A stretch of DNA of 6,587 nucleotides from Massilia sp. UBA2604 (lineage in GTDB: Bacteria > Pseudomonadota > Gammaproteobacteria > Burkholderiales > Burkholderiaceae_D): positions 12,471 through 19,057 of the forward strand of contig DDKG01000243.1 in the NCBI GenBank assembly GCA_002339265.1, written 5' to 3'. The notes under the pieces were generated by a model. It was not told the DNA's origin and did no database searches. It saw only the letters and a list, made by a program, of their open reading frames with translations. Below are positions 1 to 6,075 of the stretch, piece after piece (positions within the stretch are counted from its first letter, which is position 1; the number at the start of each line of letters is the position of its first letter). A program made the translations under genes and the position numbers.

Positions 1-6
1 AGAGAC

Positions 7-1272
7 ATGCAGAAACCGCAAGCGAACCGCCCATGGCTGTGGGTGCCGTCCCTGTACTTCGCCCAGGCCATCCCCTATGTCGTGGTGATGAACCTGACCG
101 TCATCATGTACAAGGACATGGGGATCTCGAATTCCGACATCGCTTTCTATACCAGCCTGCTGTACCTGCCATGGGTGATCAAGCCGCTGTGGTCGCCCAT
201 CGTCGACATGTTCGGCACCAAGCGGCGCTGGACCGTGCTGCTGCAGGTCGTGGTCGGCGCTTCGCTGATCGCGGTCGGCACTGTATTGCACACACCCGCC
301 TTCTTCGCCGTCAGCCTGGCCGTCATGTGGATCATGGCGTTCAGTTCCGCCACCCACGACATCTCGGCCGACGGCTTCTACATGCTGGGCCTGCGCCAGC
401 AGCAGCAGGCCGCCTTCGTCGGCGTGCGCAGCACCTTTTATCGCCTGGCGACCCTGGTCGGACAAGGCCCGCTGGTGGTGCTGGCAGGCTATCTGGCCGT
501 GAGCCTGGGCGATGTGCAGCAAGCCTGGGCGATCGTGTTCTATGTGCTGGCCGGGATCTTCTTCGCCGCCTTCGCCTGGCACCAGTTCGTGCTGCCGGTG
601 CCGCTTGACGACAAGGCCGTCCCGTCCACCAATAACCCGCTGCGCGACTTCTTCGGCACCTTCGCCGCCTTCTTCAAGAAGCGCGACATCTGGATGATCG
701 TCGCTTTCATCCTCACCTTCCGCCTGGGCGAGGCCCAGTTGCTGAAACTGGTGGCGCCGTTCCTGAAGGACCCGGTCAGCGAAGGCGGCCTGGGGCTGAC
801 CACCGCCGAATACGGCATCGCCTACGGCACGGTCGGCATCATCGCCCTGACCCTGGGCGGCCTGGCGGGCGGCTGGCTGATCTCGCGCTTAGGGCTAAAG
901 CGTTGCCTGTGGCTGATGGTGTTCGCGATCCACCTGCCGGACCTGGTGTTCGTCTACCTGTCGCAAACGCAGCCGACCGACCTCGTGACCGTCTCCGCCT
1001 TCCTCGCGCTCGAGCAGTTCGGCTACGGCTTCGGCTTTACCGCGATGATGATGTACATGATCATGGTGGCCGACGGTCCCAATAAAACTGCGCACTACGC
1101 CATCTGCACCGGCCTGATGGCGCTCGGCATGATGGTGCCGGGCATGTGGAGCGGCGACCTGCAGGAATACCTGGGCTACAAGCACTTCTTCATCTGGACC
1201 TGCCTGGCGACGATCCCCGCATTCATCGTGGCGGCACTGGTCAAGATCGATCCCGAATTCGGCAAAAAATAA
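7..1272 (+). CDS. AmpG-like MFS permease (muropeptide/amino-sugar uptake)
   Basis: Inner-membrane transporter of the major facilitator superfamily, 421 residues, with about 12 hydrophobic segments. It resembles AmpG, which imports GlcNAc-anhydroMurNAc (peptides) from the periplasm. Visible AmpG-like blocks are KPLWSPIVD at residues 59-67 followed by KRRW at 72-75 (the TM2-3 loop), AFSSATHDISADGF at 111-124, and a glycine-rich helix (FGYGFGFTAMMMYM) in the second half. E. coli AmpG has 491 residues and 14 predicted segments, so this is a shorter relative and its substrate may differ. The ATG at 7 is chosen because the sequence after it already looks like a family N-terminus. Only six bases precede it, so the ribosome site cannot be fully judged and a further upstream start is not excluded. 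Two codons rare here, TTA (889) and CTA (895), sit in the loop after TM8. It is followed after 6 bases by the NagX-like gene. Family call firm, substrate inferred. Confidence 0.87.
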   Translation: MQKPQANRPWLWVPSLYFAQAIPYVVVMNLTVIMYKDMGISNSDIAFYTSLLYLPWVIKPLWSPIVDMFGTKRRWTVLLQVVVGASLIAVGTVLHTPAFFAVSLAVMWIMAFSSATHDISADGFYMLGLRQQQQAAFVGVRSTFYRLATLVGQGPLVVLAGYLAVSLGDVQQAWAIVFYVLAGIFFAAFAWHQFVLPVPLDDKAVPSTNNPLRDFFGTFAAFFKKRDIWMIVAFILTFRLGEAQLLKLVAPFLKDPVSEGGLGLTTAEYGIAYGTVGIIALTLGGLAGGWLISRLGLKRCLWLMVFAIHLPDLVFVYLSQTQPTDLVTVSAFLALEQFGYGFGFTAMMMYMIMVADGPNKTAHYAICTGLMALGMMVPGMWSGDLQEYLGYKHFFIWTCLATIPAFIVAALVKIDPEFGKK

Positions 1273-1278
1273 GAGGCC

Positions 1279-2421
1279 ATGATCGACGCACCGGTGCGCC
1301 TGACATCGCTCGACGCCTTCCGCGGCTTCACCATCGCCGCGATGGTGCTCGTGAATAATCCGGGCGACTGGGGCCACCTGCATGCGCAGCTCGCGCATGC
1401 AGCCTGGCATGGCTGGACGTTCACCGACACGATCTTCCCCTTCTTCCTGTTCATCGGCGGCGTCGCGATGGCGCTGTCGCTGGGCCGTCTCGCGGCGCTC
1501 GGCGCCGACAAGCCGCAGCTGCTCATCAAGCTGGCCAAGCGCGCCGCCTTGATCTTCCTGATCGGCCTCCTGCTCAACCTGATCCCGCGCTTCGACTTCG
1601 ACAGCGTGCGCATTCCCGGCGTGCTGCAGCGCATCGCCCTGTGCACCTTGCTGGCGGCGCCGCTGGTGGTCTACCTGACCTGGCGCGGCCAGGCGCTTGC
1701 CATCTTCCTGCTGCTGGCGCTGTACAGCGCCCTGATGCTGCTCGTGCCGGTGCCCGGCATCGGCGCGGGTGTGCTCGAACCAGGCCAGGACTTCGGTGCC
1801 TGGATCGACCGCGCGCTGATGGACGGCCACCTGTGGGCGCAGGCCAGGACCTGGGACCCGGAAGGCCTGGTCTCGACCCTGCCGGCCGTGTGCAGCCTGC
1901 TGTTCGGCGTGCTGGCCGGCCGCCTGCTGCTCTCGAAATTGCCGCGCACCGAGCAGGTGGTGTGGCTGATGCTCGCAGGCCTGGCCTGCCTGGCGCTGGG
2001 CTCCACGCAGGGCGCCATCCTCATGCCGATCAATAAAAGCCTGTGGACGCCGTCGTTCTGCCTGTTGATGACCGGCTGGGCGCTGCTGGCCTTCGGCGCC
2101 AGCTACTGGCTGCTGGACGCCGCGCCGTCACAGGCACTGCGCGAGCGCATGACGCGCTTGAGTACGCCCTTTGTCATCTACGGCATGAACGCGCTGTTCA
2201 TCTTCGCGCTGTCTGGCCTGGTGGCCAAGATGCTCGGCTTTATCAAGTTATCCCAATCGGACGGCAGCCAGCTCGCGCTCGGCGGTATCCTGTACGCCCC
2301 GTTCGCGGCGCTGCCGCTCGATCCACGGAACACCTCATTGTTGTACGCCATCGCTTTCAACGCCTGCATGTTTGCCATTGCCTGGTGCATGTGGCGCAAG
2401 CGCTGGTTCGTCAAAGTCTGA
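1279..2421 (+). CDS. NagX/DUF5009 (HGSNAT-like) multi-spanning membrane protein
   Basis: A 380-residue polytopic inner-membrane protein with about 10-11 hydrophobic segments, of the family that includes bacterial NagX and the human lysosomal heparan-alpha-glucosaminide acetyltransferase HGSNAT. The N-terminal signature is clear: LTSLDAFRGF at residues 8-17, VLVNNPGDW at 23-31, then HAAWHGWTFTD at 40-50 leading into IFPFFLFI. His40 aligns by eye with the histidine of the human motif HASWNGLT, the proposed acetyl-accepting residue. Further family blocks are DPEGLVSTLPA from residue 193 and PFVIYGMNALFIF from 297. Bacterial members cluster with amino-sugar catabolic genes; as I recall, a related protein in Tannerella forsythia was proposed as a MurNAc transporter (MurT). 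The role here could be amino-sugar uptake or trans-membrane acetylation. AAGAGG (1271-1276) overlaps the previous stop and sits only 2 bases before the ATG, suggesting translational coupling to the permease. Family call firm, function open. Confidence 0.85.
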   Translation: MIDAPVRLTSLDAFRGFTIAAMVLVNNPGDWGHLHAQLAHAAWHGWTFTDTIFPFFLFIGGVAMALSLGRLAALGADKPQLLIKLAKRAALIFLIGLLLNLIPRFDFDSVRIPGVLQRIALCTLLAAPLVVYLTWRGQALAIFLLLALYSALMLLVPVPGIGAGVLEPGQDFGAWIDRALMDGHLWAQARTWDPEGLVSTLPAVCSLLFGVLAGRLLLSKLPRTEQVVWLMLAGLACLALGSTQGAILMPINKSLWTPSFCLLMTGWALLAFGASYWLLDAAPSQALRERMTRLSTPFVIYGMNALFIFALSGLVAKMLGFIKLSQSDGSQLALGGILYAPFAALPLDPRNTSLLYAIAFNACMFAIAWCMWRKRWFVKV

Positions 2422-2432
2422 ACAGAACACCT

Positions 2433-2438
2433 AAGGAG
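2433..2438 (+). promoter_or_regulatory. Shine-Dalgarno site deciding a TTG start
   Basis: AAGGAG lies 5 bases before the TTG at 2444 but 17 bases before the in-frame ATG at 2456. No other purine-rich site stands between them, so the spacing favours the TTG. An in-frame TAA at 2432 excludes any longer start. Confidence 0.7.
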
Positions 2439-2443
2439 CCACT

Positions 2444-4045
2444 TTGCTTCCCAACATGAACAAACGCGCTTTCACGCTCGGCCTGGCCAGCGCCTTCGCC
2501 CTCGGCGGCCTGCTGGCCGGCTGTGGCACCAGGCCGCTCACCCGCAGCGTGCCGGTCGCGGAAACCAGCGGCGGCGACGATCCGCCCGCCGCGCCGCGCG
2601 AACTGCGCGCGGCATGGGTTTCGACCGTCGCCAATATCGACTGGCCCAGTAAACCCGGCCTGTCGTCCGCCAAGCAGCAGCAGGAAGCCATTGCCATCCT
2701 CGACCGCGCCAAGTCGCTGAACCTGAACGCGATCGTGCTGCAGGTGCGTCCGTCGGCCGATGCGATCTATCCGTCGAAGCTCGAGCCATGGACCGAGTAC
2801 CTGAGCGGCGCGCAAGGCAAGGCGCCGGTGCCGGCCTACGATCCGCTGCAATTCTGGATCGACCAGGCGCATGCGCGCGGCCTCGAGCTGCATGCCTGGT
2901 TCAATCCCTATCGCGCGCGCATGGACGCGGCGCGCTCGCAGTCGGCGCCGAACCACATCACCAATACCAATCCCGACATCGTCAAGCGCTACGGCAAGTT
3001 CATGTGGATGGACCCGGGCGAGCCAGCCGCGGTCAAGCAGACCATGGACGTGATCCTCGACGTCGTGCGCCGCTACGACATCGACGGCGTGCACATCGAC
3101 GATTACTTCTATCCCTATCCGATCGAGGCCACGCCCGCCGTGGCCGGCAATGCCGCCGCGCTGGACGGCCGCGCGGGCAAGGGCGAACTGGACTTCCCCG
3201 ACGATCCGGCCTGGCAGCGCTACCTGAAAAGCGGCGGCAAGCTGGATCGCGCCGACTGGCGCCGCGACAACGTCAACCGCCTGATCGAGGCCATGTACAA
3301 GGGCATCCATGCCGAAAAGAGCTGGGTGCGCTTCGGCATCAGCCCCTTCGGCCTGGGCCGTCCAGACCGCCGTCCTCCCGGCATCGTCGGTTTCTCGCAG
3401 TACGACAAGCTGTATGCCGACGCCGAACTGTGGCTGCAGGAGGGCTGGCTCGATTACTTCGTGCCGCAGCTGTACTGGCCGATCAAGCCGCCGGGCCAGG
3501 CCTATGACGTGCTGCTGGATTACTGGATCGGCCAAAACCCGCTGGGCCGCCATATCTGGCCGGGCCTGTTCACCAGCCGCATCGGCGCGCCGACCCGCGA
3601 CTACCAACCGGACGAAGTGCTGCAGCAGGTGAGCGTGACCCGTTCGCGTCCGCAGGCCACCGGCCATATCCACTTCAGCATGGTGGCCCTGATGCAGAAC
3701 CGCAAGGGCATCAGCGACCAGTTGCGTGCGAGCCGCTACACGGGCCAGGCGCTGGTGCCGGCCACGCCGTGGCTGGGCAGCGCGCGTCCCGGCACGCCAG
3801 TCATCAAGGCCACGCGCGGCGCGCGCTCGGTCGACCTGAGCCTGAAGGCGGGCAAGGGCAATGCCCTGTATGCGATCTGGGCCCGCCACGGCAATGAATG
3901 GCGCTTCGCCGTGGCGCCGGCCGCGCGCGCGACCTGGACGGTTTCCGACGACGAGCGCCTCGGCCCGGCCGAGATCGTGGTGGTGAGCGCGGTAGACCGC
4001 CTCGGCAACGAGGGTGAGCGCGTGCGTGTGTGGTCGAAACCATAA
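2444..4045 (+). CDS. DigH/YddW-like GHL10 (DUF187) glycoside hydrolase lipoprotein
   Basis: A 533-residue predicted outer-membrane lipoprotein. The lipobox LLAGC ends at Cys27 (Cys23 if the ATG at 2456 is used), and Gly at +2 argues against inner-membrane retention. Residues about 52-430 form the GHL10 TIM-barrel-like domain: RELRAAWVSTVANIDWPS (52-69), HAWFNPYR (150-157), WMDPGEP (188-194), DGVHIDDYFYPYP (214-226), FGISPFG (297-303) and DYFVPQLYWP (337-346). The same blocks appear in E. coli DigH (YddW), reported to cleave peptide-free peptidoglycan glycan. Asp190, Asp219 and Asp220 are catalytic or binding candidates, but this is inferred from conservation. Residues about 437-533 form an extra beta-rich, fibronectin-III-like region (it starts near PGTPVIKATRGARSVDLSL) that E. 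coli DigH (439 residues) lacks as I recall it. It sits 22 bases after the NagX-like gene and 18 before the kinase. Family call strong; substrate inferred from DigH and the neighbouring amidase. Confidence 0.88.
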   Translation: MLPNMNKRAFTLGLASAFALGGLLAGCGTRPLTRSVPVAETSGGDDPPAAPRELRAAWVSTVANIDWPSKPGLSSAKQQQEAIAILDRAKSLNLNAIVLQVRPSADAIYPSKLEPWTEYLSGAQGKAPVPAYDPLQFWIDQAHARGLELHAWFNPYRARMDAARSQSAPNHITNTNPDIVKRYGKFMWMDPGEPAAVKQTMDVILDVVRRYDIDGVHIDDYFYPYPIEATPAVAGNAAALDGRAGKGELDFPDDPAWQRYLKSGGKLDRADWRRDNVNRLIEAMYKGIHAEKSWVRFGISPFGLGRPDRRPPGIVGFSQYDKLYADAELWLQEGWLDYFVPQLYWPIKPPGQAYDVLLDYWIGQNPLGRHIWPGLFTSRIGAPTRDYQPDEVLQQVSVTRSRPQATGHIHFSMVALMQNRKGISDQLRASRYTGQALVPATPWLGSARPGTPVIKATRGARSVDLSLKAGKGNALYAIWARHGNEWRFAVAPAARATWTVSDDERLGPAEIVVVSAVDRLGNEGERVRVWSKP

Positions 4046-4063
4046 TGCGGGTAGCATCACGGT

Positions 4064-4975
4064 ATGCCGACTGATCAAGACAATCCAGAGGGCGCAGGCC
4101 TGGGCATCGATGCCGGCGGCACCCAGACCCGCTGGGCGCTGGCGGCGCCGGGCGGCGCGATCCTGGCCGAAGGCACGGTCGACGGCCTGTCCGCCCTGCA
4201 GATGGCCACGCCCCACGGCCGCGACGCCGTGCGCGCCACCTTCGAACGGCTGGCGGCGGCGGTGCTGCAGCAGGCGAACCCGGTGCGGGTGCAGGCCGGC
4301 CTGACCGGCTTCGGTGGTGACGGCGAATTGCTGCAGGGCTGGCTCGCCGACCTGCTGGGTGTGGCCCCTGGCGCGGTCACCCTGTGCAACGACATCGAGA
4401 TCGCCTACCGCGCCAGCTTTCAACCGGGCGAGGGTTACCTGGTCTATGCCGGCACCGGTTCGATCGGCGCCTTCATCGATGAAGATAATGTATTCCACCG
4501 CGCCGGTGGCCGCGGCGTGGTGCTGGACGATGGCGGCGGCGGCTTCTGGATCGCGCGCGAAGCGCTGCGCCACATCTGGCGCAACGAAGACGAACGTCCC
4601 GGCTGCTGGCAGGATTCGCCGATGGCGCATGCCGTGTTTGCCCACGTCGGCGGCTCGGACTGGGCCCAGTCGCGCCAGTTCATTTATCAAAGCGAGCGCG
4701 GGACGGTCGGCAAGCTGGCGCTGGCCGTCGCCGCCAGTGCGGAACACGATCCGGCGGCGCGCGCCATCCTGGTCGACGCCGGCCACGAACTGGCGCGCCT
4801 GGCCTCGGCCCTGATCGCGCGCTTCGGCGCACGGCCGGTGGCGCTGACCGGGCGCGCCGCCGAGCTGCATCCGGTCATTGCCGACACCATGCGCGCGGCG
4901 CTGCCCCATGACGCCGCCTTCAGCCAGACCGGCTTGCGCGCCCACCACGCCGCCGCGCGCCTGGCGCTGGGCTGA
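4064..4975 (+). CDS. BadF/BadG-type amino-sugar kinase (GlcNAc/MurNAc kinase-like)
   Basis: A 303-residue cytoplasmic kinase of the ASKHA fold, BadF/BadG/BcrA/BcrD group. This group includes human NAGK, Vibrio glucosamine kinase and the Clostridium MurNAc/GlcNAc kinase MurK. Phosphate-1 motif: LGIDAGGTQTRWAL (residues 13-26). The NDIEIAY block at 109-115 supplies Asp110 as the likely catalytic base. Phosphate-2 motif: YAGTGSIGAF (128-137). The glycine-rich block GRGVVLDDGGGGFWIAR (149-165) stands where relatives usually have a GDEGSG-like string. Near residue 260 the adenosine-side segment reads VALTGRAAEL instead of the common double glycine. The ATG at 4064 is the first possible start because TAG at 4052 is in frame; the 18-base gap has no convincing ribosome site, so coupling to the upstream gene is likely. 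It would phosphorylate the salvaged amino sugar after import. Kinase family firm; choice among GlcNAc, MurNAc and glucosamine not resolvable from motifs. Confidence 0.86.
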   Translation: MPTDQDNPEGAGLGIDAGGTQTRWALAAPGGAILAEGTVDGLSALQMATPHGRDAVRATFERLAAAVLQQANPVRVQAGLTGFGGDGELLQGWLADLLGVAPGAVTLCNDIEIAYRASFQPGEGYLVYAGTGSIGAFIDEDNVFHRAGGRGVVLDDGGGGFWIAREALRHIWRNEDERPGCWQDSPMAHAVFAHVGGSDWAQSRQFIYQSERGTVGKLALAVAASAEHDPAARAILVDAGHELARLASALIARFGARPVALTGRAAELHPVIADTMRAALPHDAAFSQTGLRAHHAAARLALG

Positions 4976-4991
4976 ACAACAAGAAACCACC

Positions 4992-4997
4992 AAGGAG
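4992..4997 (+). promoter_or_regulatory. Shine-Dalgarno site fixing the amidase start
   Basis: AAGGAG stands 6 bases before the ATG at 5004, and the lipoprotein signal begins at once after that ATG. The open frame extends up to 4878 inside the kinase gene, but the ribosome site and signal peptide show that this extension is not translated as part of the amidase. Confidence 0.85.
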
Positions 4998-5003
4998 AAC
5001 AAG

Positions 5004-5987
5004 ATGAAATCGATCGCCGCCTTACTTGCCCTGACCGTGCTGGCGGGCTGCTCCACCGTCCCGAGCTACGACACCACCTATACCGCCAAGGGCCAGTCGA
5101 GCCGGGCGCGCTTCCTTGTGCTGCACTACACGGTCGCCAACACGCCCGCCTCGATCAAGATCCTGACCGAGCAACAGGTCAGCTCGCACTACCTGCTGAC
5201 CGACGAGGCGACGCCGAAGATCTACCGCCTGGTCGACGAGAACCGCGCCGCCTGGCATGCGGGTAACTCCAGCTGGAAGAATTTTACTCAGCTGAACAAC
5301 AGCTCGATCGGCATCGAAATCGTCAATGCCGGCTGGAAGGACACGCCAACGGGCCGCGTCTACGCGCCGTTCCCGCAGTCGCAGGTGGACGCCCTGATTC
5401 CGCTGGTGAAGGACATCGTCCAGCGCCACGGCATCGCGCCCGAGAACGTGCTGGGCCACAGCGACATCGCGCCGCTGAGGAAGCAGGATCCGGGTCCGCA
5501 ATTCCCGTGGCAGCGCCTGGCGCAAGAGGGCCTGGTGCTGTGGCCGGACGCCGTCCGCGTGGCCGCCGTGCGTCCCGCCTTCGACGCCCTGCTGCCCGAC
5601 GTCGGCTGGTTCCAGCGCAAGCTGGCCATGCATGGCTTCGGCATCGTGCAGAGCGGCTTCTACGACGAGGCGACCCGCACCACGCTGGCCGCCTTCCAGA
5701 TGAAGTACCGTCCGCTCGATATCGCGGGCAATCCAGATGCCGAGACGGCCGCGCTGCTCGAAGTGCTGACCACCCCGGCCGGCACGCCGCCGCCGCCGAT
5801 GCCGGTGATCCCCGCACAGCCGCTGCCGCAGCAGGCGCCGGCGCCAGTACCGCCGATCGGAACGCCAGTGCCGCCATCTGCGCCGGCCCCGACCGCGGAA
5901 CCGCTGCCGGGCGCGCTGGAAAACGTGCCGCCGACCGCACCGGTGCCGGTGCCCGTGCCTGCCGTTCCGCCAGTGAACACGCAGTGA
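5004..5987 (+). CDS. amiD: AmiD-like N-acetylmuramoyl-L-alanine amidase lipoprotein
   Basis: A 327-residue zinc amidase that cleaves the bond between MurNAc (or anhydroMurNAc) and L-Ala of the stem peptide. The signal peptide ends in LAGC (Cys16), with Ser at +2, fitting outer-membrane sorting. The Amidase_2/PGRP domain spans about 35-185: FLVLHYT (His41), QQVSSHYL (57-64), AWHAG (83-87), SSIGIEIVNAGW (100-111) with Glu105, and GHSDIAPLRKQDPGPQFPW (151-169). By comparison with E. coli AmiD, His41, His152 and Asp162 are the zinc ligands, and Glu105 and Lys160 the catalytic helpers. A peptidoglycan-binding-like domain follows at about 195-255 (WFQRKLAMHGFG, FYDEATRTTLAAFQMKYRP). The last 72 residues are proline-rich and go beyond E. 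coli AmiD (276 residues). It is the last gene of the packed set, 28 bases after the kinase. Family and key residues are clear. Confidence 0.92.
   Translation: MKSIAALLALTVLAGCSTVPSYDTTYTAKGQSSRARFLVLHYTVANTPASIKILTEQQVSSHYLLTDEATPKIYRLVDENRAAWHAGNSSWKNFTQLNNSSIGIEIVNAGWKDTPTGRVYAPFPQSQVDALIPLVKDIVQRHGIAPENVLGHSDIAPLRKQDPGPQFPWQRLAQEGLVLWPDAVRVAAVRPAFDALLPDVGWFQRKLAMHGFGIVQSGFYDEATRTTLAAFQMKYRPLDIAGNPDAETAALLEVLTTPAGTPPPPMPVIPAQPLPQQAPAPVPPIGTPVPPSAPAPTAEPLPGALENVPPTAPVPVPVPAVPPVNTQ
5769..5984 (+). other. Proline-rich C-terminal tail of the amidase
   Basis: Residues 256-327 of the amidase contain 28 prolines in 72 residues, with many PAP, PVP and PP steps, much alanine and valine, and few charges (two Glu, no Lys, Arg or Asp). 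This looks like an extended, flexible or polyproline-like spacer, not a folded domain. No exact tandem repeat was seen. Confidence 0.75.
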
Positions 5988-6025
5988 CCCATCGCCGTGC
6001 AGCAATTTTCGCTGTATCCTTCGCC

Positions 6026-6055
6026 AATCCTCCCTGTGCGTATGCAGGGTGGATT
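6026..6055 (+). terminator. Imperfect hairpin between amidase and LysR gene (possible terminator or operator)
   Basis: The arms 6026-6038 and 6043-6055 pair around a CGTA loop. The inner arm CCCTGTG faces TGCAGGG with two G-T wobbles. A T-T mismatch follows, and then AATCC faces GGATT. TTTT at 6054-6057 overlaps the base of the stem and is followed by CT, so the U-tract is weak. The position, 39 bases after the amidase stop, suits a terminator for the five-gene set. The same inverted repeat could be an operator for the regulator just downstream. The remaining bases of this 88-base gap show no convincing promoter. Confidence 0.35.
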
Positions 6056-6063
6056 TTCTACTG

Positions 6064-6068
6064 AAGGA
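6064..6068 (+). promoter_or_regulatory. Shine-Dalgarno site of the LysR gene
   Basis: AAGGA lies 7 bases before the ATG at 6076. The nearer ATG at 6068 is in another frame and overlaps the site, so 6076 is the start. The reading frame after it gives the expected LysR N-terminus. Confidence 0.7.
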
Positions 6069-6075
6069 TGAAGCA

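Noticed and set aside
895..1830. A 311-codon minus-strand open frame across the permease/NagX-like junction.
   Set aside because: It is antisense to two same-frame membrane protein genes; the translation is rich in His, Gln, Arg and Glu and shows no family motif. It is a GC-rich shadow.
4878..5003. A 42-codon upstream extension of the amidase frame from the ATG at 4878.
   Set aside because: It lies inside the kinase gene. The strong AAGGAG and the lipoprotein signal peptide directly after the ATG at 5004 fix the start there.
2411..5056. An 881-codon open frame on the minus strand, covering the GHL10 and kinase genes.
   Set aside because: It lies opposite two well-supported genes that share one frame, and GC-rich third positions remove stops from the antisense frame. 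Its translation is Arg/Ala/Gly/His/Gln-rich with no recognisable domain.
5763..5984. A possible DNA tandem repeat or minisatellite in the GC-rich end of the amidase gene.
   Set aside because: Short CCG/GCC runs recur, but no unit repeats exactly; the pattern is explained by the proline and alanine codons.
5022..6005. A 327-codon minus-strand open frame opposite the amidase.
   Set aside because: It mirrors the amidase gene almost exactly; the Arg/Gly/His-rich translation reflects the complement of proline and alanine codons.
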